Of a DNA stretch of 64,000 nt, positions 1 through 13,119 are shown piece after piece. Position 1 is the stretch's first letter; the number at the start of each line of letters is the position of its first letter. The position numbers and the translations under genes were made by a program. The stretch comes from Talaromyces rugulosus (taxonomy: Eukaryota > Ascomycota > Eurotiomycetes > Eurotiales > Trichocomaceae): positions 4,650,001 through 4,714,000 of the forward strand of contig NC_049562.1 in NCBI RefSeq assembly GCF_013368755.1. Direction: 5' to 3'. A model generated the notes under the pieces. That model was not told the DNA's origin. It ran no database searches and saw only the letters and a program-made list of their open reading frames with translations.

Positions 1-3000
1 GGTCTCGAGATGTGTGAAGAAATGAATTTTAAAAAGAAAAAGCTGGTCTGGCTCCAACTATGTATCACTAAACATTGCAACGCATTAGTATTGGAACGGT
101 GGCAAGCAATCAAATCAATAATAAGACAAAAATGAAAAGCGTCGCGAAACGTGTGGCCAGTCCAGTGCATGTAGAAGTCTAGCACGATATGTTAGCACGG
201 AAGCCTGGCTAAAACAAGCATTGTCCACCCACAAATTCGTATTTCCAAGAAATCAATCCTAAGTCCGCAGGAGTCCAAGTCGCTGAGGTTGGTAGTTGGT
301 GGTCAGGGAGAGGGGCAATCAAATCATGGAACAGGCGGTGTCGCCAAAGGGTTGTCCAGGGTAAGTAACTCTTGGAGAATGACGATAGGTCCTGGATAAA
401 TTTGGGAAACAACGGCGTAAAACGGGTTCCATTGTCCTTTGAGAGTATTCGGTTATAGGTAAAGAGAGAAGAAATCATAGTCCGGTAAGTCAAAAGTCCA
501 GGGCCTCAAAGCAGATCGTATGGCATCAGCAACAGACTGCAACATTAAACAGTCTAAGCCCGAAGGCAGGTCCTAAGGTAGATTTTTGTCGACAAGGCCA
601 TAGGTTAAATTCCTGGTTTAGGAGGTCCGGGATTCATCAATAAACAGGTAAAGCAGAAAGGCCAGAAAGTAGTCAAGGATCCATAGAAGAAATGTTAGGT
701 ATCAAAACGGTCAAATCCACGGTCACGGCCATAGTAAAAAGAAGGATCCATTCAGGTATCAGGTATCAAACCCAGGGCTGGGCGTTCCATTTGAGGTATC
801 TTGGGTAGGTCCATCTGGTCTCGAGGATTCGAGTAGGCCATCTGTATCCAGATTGAAAAAAAGATATTTGGTCACACGTGGTCATCGATTGCTCATCATT
901 AAAGCTTTCGAGACGTGTTGTCTCCAGGCCACCCGACGGCTGTCGGGTGGCGTCAAGTAATCCATTCCAGAAGAGGCAAAATTCGGTAAATCCTTGTGGT
1001 GGCTGGTGCTGGCTCACATTTGTCACAGCACCAGAAAGCGAGCGCTTATCCGGCGTAATTTTTGATGGCAGTCCAAGGCGGCTAGGAGCAAGCGGAAGGC
1101 AAACAGAACAGACGTACATGATGCGACGGATACAGGTCCAGATGCAAGAGCAGAAAAAGAAAAAGCAGCAAAGCAACAGCAAATGAAAAGAGGGGATGGA
1201 GCTACCTGATGTTGTGATCTGTCGGCGTGTGTAACGATGTTCTATCTAGGTCCTGGGCAGAGAAACAAGAAAAAAGACAGTCCTGTCCTGGCAAAAATGG
1301 ATCGTATGTCTCCTGTGGAAAGGTGTTGTTGTTCAAGTGGGAAACCAGGGTCTATAGAAGGTATCCTCGGGGTGTATAACTGAAGATGGTCTTGTGGTGA
1401 AGGCGGGTCGAGTTGATAGAAAGAAGCAAAGCACGTGCGATCAAGAGTGCGTTTTGGGAAATATAGCGTTGGGTATCCAAGTCAACTGTAGTTAGAAGAA
1501 GAGAAGAGGAAGAGGAACAGGAAGATGGGAGGGAAACGTTGGGCTTTAAGGCATGAGGAAGCGGGGCCCAGGAGGAAAGAGTGAAGCGGCCGGTGGGACG
1601 CGGTAGAAGGAGCGGGCCGGCACGCGGGGGCCCGCCGAGCCACGCCTTGTCTTCGTGGCGCCATGTCGCCCTTTCCTGCGTCTCCCACTGGCTGCCAGCG
1701 CTGTGATACTGTCTCGTCGACTGCGTCGCGCTGCATCGCTGTCAACTTGTCATGCCAATCGTGCGCTGTCCATGACTCGGAGGCAGGACAACTCGCGAAG
1801 CGGTGAGGCGTCGCCTTTTCTGGCCCACTCGTGTCTTTCCACTAACCGTGATTGAAAACCCGGGCTCCCACTAGGCCAGCACTATGTGGCCCCCGAAACA
1901 ACAGCCTTGCTGGCCACGATTGGATAGGAAACAACGCGCTGCTGGCCTTGGCGCTGGTGACTAGACAACTGGCACTGCAGAACGGGCTCGTAGGACTATC
2001 GCGACACCAATCAAGCGAACGCACAAATGTGATAATGCTGGTTACTCGACAGCATGGCCCAGTACTCGAGTGGTTGAGAGAGGACGCTGGCCAGCATGGC
2101 TGCAACACGTAGCCACGGGCGGAGGGGTCGGAGTCCCTCGTTTATTACGCAGGATCATGTTGTTAAATTAACGAATTGAGGGATAAACTAGCTGCGACAA
2201 GGTGACAAAAGGAGATACGTATTCAGCTGAACGAAATGGAACATCATCGCATCAAGACAAGATGAACCTCGACGACAGCCGAAGGGCAAATTACAATGTG
2301 AAAACTGTTCGTCCCAAGAGCGAGAGCGCATTTTATTTATCCTCTATTATCTAGTGTATCTACTGCGCTCGGAGACGCCCAAACACCATTGGCTCCAACA
2401 CAATCCGGTTGGGCAGCAATGCAGAAGAACGAACACGCTATCTCCGAAACTGCGACTGGGTGGGGATCCCTACAAGCTTGTTGGCTGTTAGCACTCATAG
2501 AACTGTACAGCGAATGTGAGAGATTCTCAAAATTGGGAAAATGTCAAGAGCAAGACGAGGCTATCAGATAGGTTGAAAGATGGTAAGGTTTGTCGTTCAG
2601 CAGGCCCGAGGCCTTCAGGTGAACTATGCTTTGAATGGGTGTTCATCATAAAAAGCGCCTTGTCGTGCGAAGGGTGCAGCAGAAATGAGTGAAAAATAGT
2701 ACTAACCTGTGAGAAACTAATGAAAGTCGGTCGGAGATTGAATCAAATTTCCAGGTGTATCCTGCAACTGGAAAGCATGTCAGATATCTTCTGCAAAGCG
2801 ATCCAGTAGATACGTGTCGTGCTTGTTGTCTTGTCTAATGTTGTGCGGTGAAGTAATTGTGCGGATAAAAAGAAAATGATTTTGACGCAGCCGAGAAACC
2901 TCGCGATGTTTGCATCTGTTTGCATATACCACGTGATATTATGTTTGCCTCAGGCAACGATATTGCATCTAACCAGCATCTTTGCTAAGAACATAACTCA

Positions 3001-3445
3001 ATTTCAAATTATGTTTTCAAATGACATGCACATGCCGAGACGATGTATGGAAACTTAATTCCTCACGCATTACAAATGTTACTATTCAGGACGCAAAATC
3101 ATTAGTTCGATCCATAGCACTACTAAACATGTGTAGAACATCAACCATGCTAAAACTATATAATCATTCATCTCAATAAAAAATTAAGATTTATTTATCC
3201 GAGATCAAGAGCTAGCTTTGAAGTCTTGATGAAATCAAATGTGTGTCGTGCTACTATATGGCTTGGAGCGTCGTCACGGGATCTGATACTCCATCCATTC
3301 CATCTCCAATTCACAACCGTACAACAGTACTCATCATTCTTTGCTCTTCCTACCAACGATACTAAGCTCCTTGTTCCAAGCCAATCAAACAAACGCTCCC
3401 GAATCGCATATCTTGCAATAAAGTTATCCTTCTAAGTCTACTTCA
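1..3445. other. Gene-poor left edge, possible leader of an off-window gene
   Basis: I see no protein family or convincing coding frame in this 3.4 kb. The open frames are short, lack splice-supported extensions and overlap one another on opposite strands. Positions 1560-2110 are GC-richer than the flanks, and 2150-3440 is AT-rich. On the minus strand, around 1480-1525, a long pyrimidine tract is followed by a CTAAC-like branch site and a CAG, which resembles a 3' splice site. The left 1.5 kb could therefore be 5' untranslated exons of a minus-strand gene beyond position 1. This is inference only. Confidence 0.35.
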
Positions 3446-5242
3446 ATGAATTGGACAGGAGGTCGCCTCCGGCGTCAATCTCACAATCGGCCAGACTCAA
3501 TATTGCGGATTCAAAAGCAGCACTTTGCCAAGGGGCGCCTTAAAAAGCGAGAGTCTAATAACAAGAATTCTTCTATCTCCTATCTACGTTCGATATCCCA
3601 CCTTCGTGACAATGGCCCCAATGAACCATACCACAACTCTACGCGCAATGGCGATGCAAGTTGGACGACGAGTCAGGCAGATCAGGCCGGCAACCGCATA
3701 TGTACGTCATTCAATATCACACATGGAAACCAAAGCCATCAAGGAAATCTGGCTTCTGCAAACAGATTAGCTATCAAGCCCAGCTCAAACGCAGAGGTAT
3801 TCAATTCATCCGTGCTTATGATTTCTTACTGACCACCATGATAAAACTAGGAAGGAACTGGTCTATCTTACATTGACAACATCAAGCAACGCCTTCTACA
3901 CAAGACCGATTGGGTTGGGATCTCTCCTACCCGACCTGTGCAAGTGAATTTTGTCCCTATCGAAGAAAAGGAAAGGATAGGAAAGCGAAGAAAATTGTCG
4001 AGTGCCGATAGAATGACAGCTACCGCTATGACCAGAAGGTCTACACTTCATAGTAAAGCATCATTCTCTTTTGATGGTCAATGGTCTCCTAGAATGAATC
4101 CTGGGTCAGGATCTAACATCGACATTCGAATTCATACTGCTGAAACGCCCCTCGGAATCTCAGGAAGTCTACAATCACCCATAAGAATGGACTCTTCAGA
4201 TTCGATACTTCTTGACGACAGTATTGATGGAGGACTAGGAGAGCGGCATGCCTCTGTTAATCGGGGGCCCTCTATTGAGCCTGATAAACAACAAGGGTTT
4301 CCGCAATCCGAAAAAGGCCAGAGAGAAAGGGTAACTCGCAGCTCCAGCGAGCTGCTGACGGATAGGTCCTCGACAATGCCTGTTATACACAGATTCACTT
4401 TGGACGATCAAATACTCGCAGAAAAGGAGGGTAACTCGGAATTGAATCACTCTATATCAAAATACCAACAGCTGAGTCCGCAGATTTCGCCAAGGAATCG
4501 CTTCGCTAACAATTGCTTTGATGAGTCAGAAGAGCAATTGAGCTTCTCTGTGACAGTAAAGGTAGATGACAGATTCAGCGAGAATGCTGGTTCCTATGGA
4601 AGCAACTCGGATTTATTGCCTCAAACCCAAAAAATTCCGAGGCAGCTACCACCACAACCACTTTTGAGAAAGCAGCCAGTTTTTTCTACACCATTTCGAA
4701 CTACGGGGGACACACAGTTTCTGGATTATAAGTATTTTCACCAGGAACTTCCACCTCAATACCCACAAGAGACAATGAGCTTTTTCGGACAAAATGTACC
4801 GACTCCAGGTGTGCCAGATGGAGCACACAAAAGTTACTATAATCACTCGTCTCCTATTCAAAAAATCGCGGCTCCTCCGAACCAAGACGAACAATTCAGT
4901 GATTCACCGCCATATATTCCAGCCGCCAGCTTCAGAGAAACGAATAACAAGCCCAAAGAACCTGACCAATCTCCAGAGAAGCCAGCCCCGAGGTTTCGTT
5001 TCCCAGCTCACTGGACTCCGCATCACAATGAACAACAATTTGTATACGCCGAAGAAGAGGCACCTGCAAACATCCCTACTTCTCCTTTTGTGATAGCAGC
5101 ACCCCGGGCTTCTTCCCCTTTTGGAAGACCAAGGAAAGCACTGTATGCGTTCGACAAGGATTTTACCGGTGCCTCACACCAATCGGACGAACATGAGGAA
5201 CACGACATTCCACCTTACTTCAATACGCCATTTCATCGATAG
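3446..5242 (+). CDS. Conserved fungal protein of unknown function, 580 aa
   Basis: Two exons, 3446-3796 and 3851-5242, are joined by a 54-nt intron (donor GTATTC, branch-like CTGAC, acceptor TAG) in phase 0. The N-terminus reads MNWTGGRLRRQS, followed by QKQHFAKGR; I recall this as a recurrent opening in uncharacterised ascomycete proteins. The exon junction falls just before GTGLSYIDNIKQRLL and DWVGISPTRPV, a compact basic block that looks like the most conserved part. The rest is Ser/Pro/Gln-rich and probably disordered, ending in a short acidic and aromatic tail (PPYFNTPFHR). There is no signal peptide, membrane segment or catalytic motif. I do not recognise a function; nuclear or adaptor roles would be guesses. 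The gene is convergent with the potassium channel gene. Confidence 0.8.
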
Positions 5243-6028
5243 GAAATTTAATTTTCACGAGAATAATTGAAAGCTAGTTGCTACAATATATATCATTTTT
5301 AAATTACTGTCTACATACGACATGACAAAACAGGGTGGAGTGCTATAAACAAGTTCTTGACTTCAAATGCTGGCACATGCATATATAATTCATTAACCCA
5401 AAGGTCCAATGTTCACATTGATCATTGATGTTGTCAAATTTAGAAAATGAGTTAGACCGCTTATGTCAAACTTGTCAAACTCGAGCCCCTACGGTCTTTT
5501 GGAATGAAGCCTGTAATTCTACTAGGTGAAGTCACACCCTCCCTCGATACTGCGACGGAATTGGTCAACCATCATCTTGATATTGACTTTACAAAAAAAA
5601 AAAGTGACACACTGCCATCCATGTTACCCACAGGTTTAATTCTACCCCAAATTTAATAGGGTGGATTAGAGTAGATAGAAACGATGTCCGAGTGGGGCTC
5701 GTGGTATAAATCACATGCTGTAGTATTAGTATATCTGTTCTCCAACCATCTCATTTATGCTAATCGACTGCTGTACGAAGCGATCGGCTGTCGGCCGATA
5801 ACATTTGAAGTGCCTTGAAAGAACACACAGAAACTAGAAGAGATGCTATGGCATTGATTACGGATGGTAGATTCAGTGTTACAGGAAGTGATTGAAGACC
5901 GACGACTTTCCAGCATCTTCTGAAGACATAATAGAGTTTTTGAAAAGGCTGCGTGTCAACAACAGTGAAATTTTTTTAAAGAAAAATTGACTTATCCAGT
6001 ATACATATGACTACTATTATTTCATAAC
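5243..6028. other. Convergent intergenic region
   Basis: About 790 nt of AT-rich sequence lies between the ends of the two flanking genes, holding their 3' untranslated regions. It includes an A-run near 5590. No gene, RNA or repeat was recognised. Confidence 0.5.
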
Positions 6029-8241
6029 TCAATTCTCACCCACAACGAGACTCCTTCTATCATCCAATTCGACATCATTCCTGCTCATATACCGTATAAG
6101 ACTCTCCGTAAGCCGGTCAAGAACCCATTCAGGTTCCGTCTGCTCTGCCAGCATAGGACTGTTTTCGCCTATCCAATCCCATTCGATGACACCCCATTCA
6201 TTTTCACGGATTTCAGAATCCCTCGCTCTAGGACGGCCGGGGTCGGTGAATCTTATTAATTGTGTGAATTCAACCCACTCTTCGTAGTTATACCGCTTGA
6301 TTCCAGTGCCTGCCACATCTTGTGCGACTCGGCGGACAGCAAAAGTCAAGTCTCGTGCAAGTTGATCTTGCGAGCGGTGATGACGAGTAATAGCCACGGC
6401 CTGCGGCCGGGTGCAGTCAGAAGTACCACTGATGCTATTTTCCAGGTCTTCTTCATGGCCTGTATCGTTAACGCCTACGGCGAACCCCTGCTCAACACGT
6501 TTCCTTTCAGTCCGCCGTAGCAAAATATCATGCAGAACCGGAACTTTGTTGACAAATTCTCGATATATGCCAGTCTTTGGTAATACTGTAAATTCGGCAA
6601 TCCAATTTGTGGCGTCATTAACGCCCTCGAGCACAGTATCGCTCATTTTCGAGATCAGAATTGTCATTGTTGGAATCGCAATCAGCGACCACACGATGAA
6701 AAAGGGGCGGCAAGGGTTAGTTTGCGGTGTGATATCGCCATAACCAATCGTCAACAGCGAGCAAAATGCAAAGTACAAGGCATCAAAATATGTGATTCCT
6801 TCTAAAGCCGAAAACACCGCCGCGCCAGCGCACCATACAATGGCAAAAGCAATCAGACTGAATACCAGGGACGTCCACCGGCGAAACCGAAGTGTTTCGC
6901 TCTGTATAGCCCGCATCGCGTTGAACCGATCTTCTTCTTCTCGCATGACCAATGTATCTGGCTGTTTCGGTTTGAATATTTTCGCAACGGAGCGAATTGG
7001 TCTTCTTCCCCCTCGGTGCAGGCGAGACTGCACAGAGCGGTTGGCCACAGATCCAGTGTCTTCATCTTTTTCGAGGGTTATTGAGTGCTCAACCGTTCTG
7101 GCTCGCATGCGTTGGAGATGGGATTTGATGACGTTGTCGTTTGTCACTTCTCTAGCAAAGCGACTGATACTCGAGACCACCAGGGCCAGAATAACTATTC
7201 CTATGACCGCGTAAGGGAAAACCAGCCCCTTTCCAACGCTGTCATGCGGTGTGATATCTCCGTATCCCAATGTAAGCACTGTAATGTCCGAGAAATACAA
7301 AGCGTCTGGGTATGATATGCCAATGAGCCTTTGAAAAATGGCGGCGCCAATGGCGAGCCAGATCATGAGCGATGTAGTCTGTAGAATCAGTGTGCGCTGA
7401 TCGTCGGTGAGTGCAAAGTGTTGAGGATAGTGGCCCAGCATATATCCCATCATATTAATCATAAGAATGATAGATAGAATAAAATAAAGAACCGCGGCAA
7501 TTATGCCACTCCAGTAGCCTTGAGAAAATACTTCATCGGGCGGGTTTGGGGGCACATATATGTGCATCGAAGCTGTAATTCCAGCTAACTTAATGAGTAC
7601 TCACTGTTAGTTATATCAATAAATAAGCCAAGAATCCAGAGGGATTAAGTACTTACAACTCCAGTAGCCAAAAACCACAAAATTATCGAGGCAGGAAGTG
7701 CGATAATATACCGCACCCTTCTGGTGAAGTTGAAAAGTAGAAATAAATTTCCCAAAACACCAAGGACCAAGGACGTAGCATTTAAAGCCACACACCTAAT
7801 TAACTCGTTAGCATTGGATCCTTTGTATATTCCGTGGTTGCAATTTACCAGCGAGGGTCATCGATCCCGACTTGCAGGGTCCTGTCCTGGTTATCAGTTT
7901 GGCCAGGAAAGACTCGATTCCTCCATGAAGTCACCAAAGCGACTATAGACATGACATTTGCCAAGGGCGCTGTCGTAGCAGCTACTAGAGGAATTGCTGT
8001 TGAGGCAATCCACCAGTCCCTGAACACATCAGCCGGGTTCTTTCATTGTGAAGCACTGTAGAGAGACTTACTGAGGCTCTTCGTCGACAGGAGGCCGCAT
8101 GTTGAACGCGTCCCAGAAGCCAGACCATATTCGTTGTAACCGAGTCTGGTTGTTATTATTATCGGATGTCTTTCGTGACCCGACCACTATGTCTATGTTC
8201 GGCGCCTCTGGCGAGTCCTCGACGTCCATGTCCGCGCCCAT
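6029..8241 (-). CDS. TOK1: Outward-rectifier two-pore-domain potassium channel (TOK1-type), 679 aa
   Basis: Four exons on the minus strand: 8241-8072, 8019-7849, 7795-7657 and 7588-6029; all junction phases agree. The protein has two pore loops, each with a potassium selectivity filter: TLGYGDITP in the first and TIGYGDITP in the second. Hydrophobic segments on both sides fit the fungal eight-helix layout (six helices plus two), and the length is close to that of yeast Tok1. A cytosolic linker of about 80 residues and a long hydrophilic C-terminus complete it. Tok1 channels sit in the plasma membrane and release K+ on depolarisation. The start is the ATG at 8241, reading MGADMDVED; an in-frame ATG at 8322 would add 27 residues and is less likely. 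The exon 4 acceptor (AAG) was chosen because a nearby TAG breaks frame. Confidence 0.95.
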
Positions 8242-8924
8242 CGTCCCTTGCTGCGTGCGATTACAAGGGCACAACTTTAACTCCGTATGATGAGCCTCAA
8301 TAATAAAATAGAGAATAATCAAATATTACTGTAGTGATCGAGGTGTTCTGAGGCGCAAAGATCTGCAGTCATGTGGCTTGTCGATGAAATCATCCAGCGG
8401 CCGACGCCGGATAAGGTTTCGGGATCCACGACTAAACTGCGAGTGAGTCGCATTCGACCTTAATTGTCTTTGAGAGTAGTACGTAATGAGAAACATACTA
8501 GTGTTATGAGAAATTCCCTTGCGTAGTATATATGTTCTAATTTGGAGTTGTAATAAACAATAAATAGTTGTAGGAAAAAGTCTTCACAATGTAAAGTCGA
8601 TTGACCTATCAAATCGTTCAAACTACAAAATCTAGTAATACTTCAACGTTTTCCACGGTTAGGGTATCGCGTAGTATTTTTCATGGAAATTGAGAGAAGT
8701 AATATTTTATTAACATGCTGAATATATGTTTCCTTTTGGTAATGCCCTTGTCTTCAAATGGTGCCATCCATTGGTTCAACTGTCCTGAAATAAACTGACC
8801 AGCATTGTCCAAGAAATACGATTAGGGAAATGTTTACAGATCACTGGCCCAGGGAAATCACCTTTTTATAACCAAAAAATCGAATTTGATCTGTATGTCC
8901 ATAAGGGGCATCAGAAACACGTAA
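8242..8924. promoter_or_regulatory. Upstream region of the potassium channel gene
   Basis: About 680 nt separate the channel start from the end of the next minus-strand gene. It should contain the channel promoter and the regulator's terminator. The sequence is AT-rich, and I see no defined operator or additional gene. Confidence 0.4.
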
Positions 8925-11270
8925 TCACCAACCTCCCCAACTAGGGTATCCCCCCATACCCCAATCCACTGCAGGCCAATCGAGCTGGTTTGGACCAAAG
9001 TCTATAAGGTTCAGCCCATTCATATTGGAGTATATTTCTGGCACTGTTGGTATGTAGCCATCTTGGCCGCCCATGCTATACTGCCGATTATGATTTCCAA
9101 TGCCCATTGGCATTGACATAGGGAAATTGTCAACGCCCATATCCGTATCGCCACTTCGCTGCTCTGGCTCGGTATTTAGTGCACTTTGCTCTGTTTGAGT
9201 CAAAATTCTCTTAATATCTATCACAATTTTTGGCATCGCCAAAGACTCCCCGGATTCCCTAATCGCTGCCTCTCGGGCCTCCCATGCCTGGAGGATGACA
9301 CTCGAGAAAAGTTTGAACATATGAATATGGAAATCTCCAACAGGAGCACCAAAATGAGCATCGTAGTTTTCACCCATGATTTTCCAAGCATAGTCGGCTT
9401 GATCACATGCAGGTCGCCGTTTCAAGTACTGAACAATCAGGATATATGCTGGAAAGGGGAAATAGAATTGCACCAGCCAAGTAAATCCTTTCGTCAAAGG
9501 CGAGGTGACAATTTTTGCGTCGCACTCAAGCATTTTGAGCGCATACGACACAGCAGTATCGTGTTGATACTCCGTTTGGGGTGTGGTGCTCGAATATTTG
9601 GAGTGATATTCCATTACGCGATATTTAGCAAGCCATCCACGTGTCATCCAGATCGTCATGAAGTGGAGAGGATTTTCAGGGTCACAGAACTTCAGGTATT
9701 CATCCTCAATTTTCTGTTCTAGATGGTCCAATTCGCTATCCGCTGAAATGGCACCCGAGTTGGCATATTTGGCAAGGGGTTTGAGAGCCGGGTTGGTAAA
9801 GCCAAGGTAGAACGTTGTGTTTCGAATAAAGTCGCCCAGTTCACTATGGACAACAGCAAAAAGTGCATCGGTGGAACTTCTCTGGACTCGTGGGAGCTCT
9901 TTCATGTTTGGTAGTAACTCAGAGTCACTCACGTTTAGGGGAATTTGGCAGTCCCACGTAGGAGTGAGCGCTGTAGTTTTAAAGTCAGCAAGCTCGTTGG
10001 TGCGAGCATCGAAAAGAACCAGCGACCACCACAGTCTCCGACGCATTTCACCTTCAAGAGGAGTGCATCGTGCCAAAGCAGACTCGCTGTGAATACCCAT
10101 GCGTTGTGCAATGCGAATAACAACACCGAGCATGGAGGAAAGTGACAATGGAACTGTGCTGGGCCTGACAGAAATCTGAAATCGTTAGAAATTTTTAGAT
10201 GAATTACTCAATCTTGACTCACCAGATAGAGATACAATGCTGTCAAGCAGTCACGATCGTTGCACCGTAAAAATCCACATTTTGATAAGGCCTGCCGACA
10301 GCCAAGCTGATATTTCCCCAAAAGATCTTCTTTTGAAGACCCAAATATAGCTTGGCAGTCTTCCACCGAGATACTAAAGATAGACATGCAATAAATACTG
10401 AACATGAGGGCCCCTAAGGCGGGCTTAGTACTCGAAATATTACTAGCAGCTTCAATTATGCACCCTTGAAAGCTGGGAGTGTGTATGACTTTGAGAAGCG
10501 GATTCACGTTTTCGAGAAAAATCTGCCACAGTCTGAATATTTGAACTGGCTCAGGATGTAAAGCCGAAGTGTCGGTGGTGGTTGTCCTGTGCGAGCCAAA
10601 GAGAAGGTGGTCATCACTTTCAAACAATTGACACCACGTTTTTCTCACAACATTCTCCCGCAATTCGTCATCCGAGGAGTCGCTGTCACTGGCGGAGCCT
10701 TGGAACTATTTTATTATTAGAAGGAACAATGCTAAATACCATAAGACAGGACTGTACCCTTTTATTCATGGCATGCCAGAAGTTCCTAATACAATTAGCT
10801 TCATGGAGTTTGAGCTGCCTAGAGAGAACATACTTGTCTCCGTATATTCGTTGTGTATAATTTGCTCTTGTCAAAGGAGATGAATGATCTGTTTTAACGG
10901 ATCTTGGGTGCTTGTCATCTGGGCCATAGCTTTCTTCTCTGTGAGGACTCTGAGAGGCCTCCCGCATAGTTGAGTCCTTGTGGAGTGGTTCAAATTTAAT
11001 TCTGTTCTGAGAAAGAAGATCTTCGTAGCTGCGGATACGGTCTAGCAGTTCTCTCTCAGGGAATCTCTTTTTACGCCGGTGCAGGACCGGTGCTGGTTGT
11101 TCACATTGCGTCCGAGACCTGATGCAGTTCGAGCAAGGGCACTTGCGATCGCACTTGACTTTGCGTTGCTGACAGCGCACACATGCTAGCACTCTCTGAG
11201 GCTTTGTAGTCAAGAAAGGAGAATCCACGGTCGAAGACATGTTCGTGTTTCCCCCCTGTATAGTGGACAT
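8925..11270 (-). CDS. Zn2Cys6 transcription factor with fungal_trans domain, 748 aa (regulator 1)
   Basis: Three exons, 11270-10758, 10705-10223 and 10175-8925, all in phase 0. The N-terminal zinc binuclear cluster starts at CVRCQQRKVKCDRKCPCSNC, followed by a basic linker (RRKKRFPE) and a short coiled-coil-like heptad segment (LLDRIRSYEDLLSQ). The middle homology region has motifs typical of the family, including RIAQRMGIH and EMRRRLWWSLVLFDAR. This predicts a nuclear DNA-binding activator that recognises CGG triplets. It closely parallels the regulator at 21037-23503 in both domains and intron layout, so the two are probably paralogues. A run of CAT repeats lies just before the start; a second in-frame ATG 10 codons later is also possible. 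The target pathway cannot be read from this sequence. Confidence 0.92.
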
Positions 11271-11896
11271 GATGATGATGATGATGATGACTGTACGGAG
11301 TGCGGCTTCTTGCGAGTTCCGTATCTATATGATTTATTGATATACAATAAAAGCAGAAATCCGTTGAACATTGATTCAGCAGGTTGGGGTGTGTCCGGAT
11401 GCAGGCGGGTTCTTAGAAGACCCGAGAGACCCACCTCGGGCTTTAGTAACTCCCGAACATGTACGACTATATAGGTACTTGAAGAAATTAGGTTCGATTA
11501 TCAATTTTTTACAAGTTTGAGAAACGTTAGTTGGTAATTGAGTTTAAAGTCATTACTCGAGGTAAAAGAAAGTAAACGAAACCCAACATTGAAGTATTCC
11601 CAGTTCAGACTAGTGACTATATATACTCAACATTTTGAGTCTGTATGTCATTCAAAAACGACAATTAATCGATATAATATTTTCAGTTCCTTTTTTAAAG
11701 CTAAAAATAAGCCAAGATGATCCCACTAGTCACCAAACAGATCTTTCCAGTTAAACCTATTAAGCTCCTGATCAAATCTTGTTTCATCGGATAGAAAAGA
11801 AATCCGCGCTCAATCATCGCGATTTAACATCTTGCAAAAACCACTTAACATATTACTGCCTGTACTTTCCTTCTTAAGTCAACTCTTATGGTGATA
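11271..11896. promoter_or_regulatory. Promoter of regulator 1 and 3' side of amidohydrolase pseudogene
   Basis: This AT-rich stretch of about 630 nt begins with an (ATG)n/(CAT)n microsatellite at roughly 11268-11290, abutting the regulator start. No gene was recognised in it. Confidence 0.4.
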
Positions 11897-13119
11897 TTAG
11901 GCGTCTTGAAAACCTAAATACTCGACGCCTGCCAGCCACACTTTCTGAATTCGTCGAGTAGCTTTGATATCCTCCAAAGGATTTCCATCAATTAATATGA
12001 GATCTGCACGCATTCCAGGAACGATGGCTCCACGATCACGCAATCCGTAAAGAAAGGCTGGAAGATACGTTGCAGACCTCAATGCTTCCAAGTTTGACAT
12101 TCCCGCCTCAACCAAATTTTCCAACTCGTCATGCATGCTGGATCCGAATGGGACCATGGCAGGTACACCCGGTGCACTATTTGAGTCCGTTCCGGCGAGG
12201 ATCGGTATTCCAGCTTTGTGGATGCTCGTCACAGATTCTATTGCAGGCTTGAAACTGTACTTGACCGGTTTGTTCTTAGCACTATTTCGCATCATCGTCA
12301 GAGTGGTGTTACAGTCTGGCCGTGGCGTAACATCCCTATAACCATGTCTTGAGTGACAGATTTGTCCATAGGCACATGCTGGATATGATCAGTCCCGGCC
12401 ATGATGGCTTGCTCATAAGCCTGGTAAGTGGAAGCATGAGTGGAACCCATTTTTCCACCTTGATGCACCAAGTTTACCAAGTCAGTCAGGGTTTTCTGTG
12501 ATAGACCAGGGACTTCTGCGATAAGCTTCACATAATCAGGACCGGCAGCGAGTTGCCGCTCCATTCATGCCGGTACTTGGCTGTCATTATGGATGAGAAG
12601 ACTTGGGTCAATCATAGCAGTGATAATCCCGTGCGCACTGCCCGAAGCTGAAGCAGGAGCAGTCGTGGTTAAAATATCTGCCAATCCTGTATGGCCTTTG
12701 AGTGATTTGCACATTTGTGTTTCAAAACATGCCATTGTGAAACAGGTGGTGACACCGAATCGAGACAGGTCTTGTAGATGAGTGATATTGCTCGGGTGGC
12801 AGTGAGAATCGATTAAACCAGGTATAAGTGTTGCCCATTTTGCATTGATCTGCTTTGCTCCAGTTGTATTGTCACCTATTATAGCCCCATCAATGACCAC
12901 CGTCGTGGCAGGGCCTATATCGTGCCCATTGAATACCCTGACGTTATCAATGGCGATTTTTGCAGAGGCAGGGCTGTTGAACGACCGAGCTTCGTTATTC
13001 TTGGCCGTTATAGATTCAAAGTCCATCTTGGGTAGCGATTTGGCTGAGAGATATGACTTGACAGAGGTGGAAAGGAGCACAGTGCCTAGAAAATGAGAGA
13101 AGAGGTTCTTAAAGTGCAT
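11897..13119 (-). pseudogene. Amidohydrolase-family protein, broken by one stop and one frameshift
   Basis: Three adjoining open segments on the minus strand (13119-12568, 12564-12298, 12295-11897) together cover an imidazolonepropionase/prolidase-like amidohydrolase of about 405 residues. Family features are present in order: a possible signal sequence at the N-terminus, the metal-binding HxH in GLIDSHCHPSN, GSTHASTYQAY, HIQHVPMD, the Asp-containing ILAGTDSN, and the C-terminal ADLILIDGNP typical of the fold. An in-frame TGA at 12567-12565 interrupts the frame, and near 12297-12305 one base appears to be missing, shifting it. No intron with GT-AG ends can remove either lesion. Since all metal-site motifs survive, the loss looks recent, or one or both lesions are assembly errors. 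The substrate cannot be stated. Confidence 0.85.

Noticed and set aside
878..1186. Overlapping open frames on both strands at 766-1186
   Set aside because: The composition is low-complexity with Cys/Lys runs; there is no family resemblance, no splice support and equal openness on both strands.
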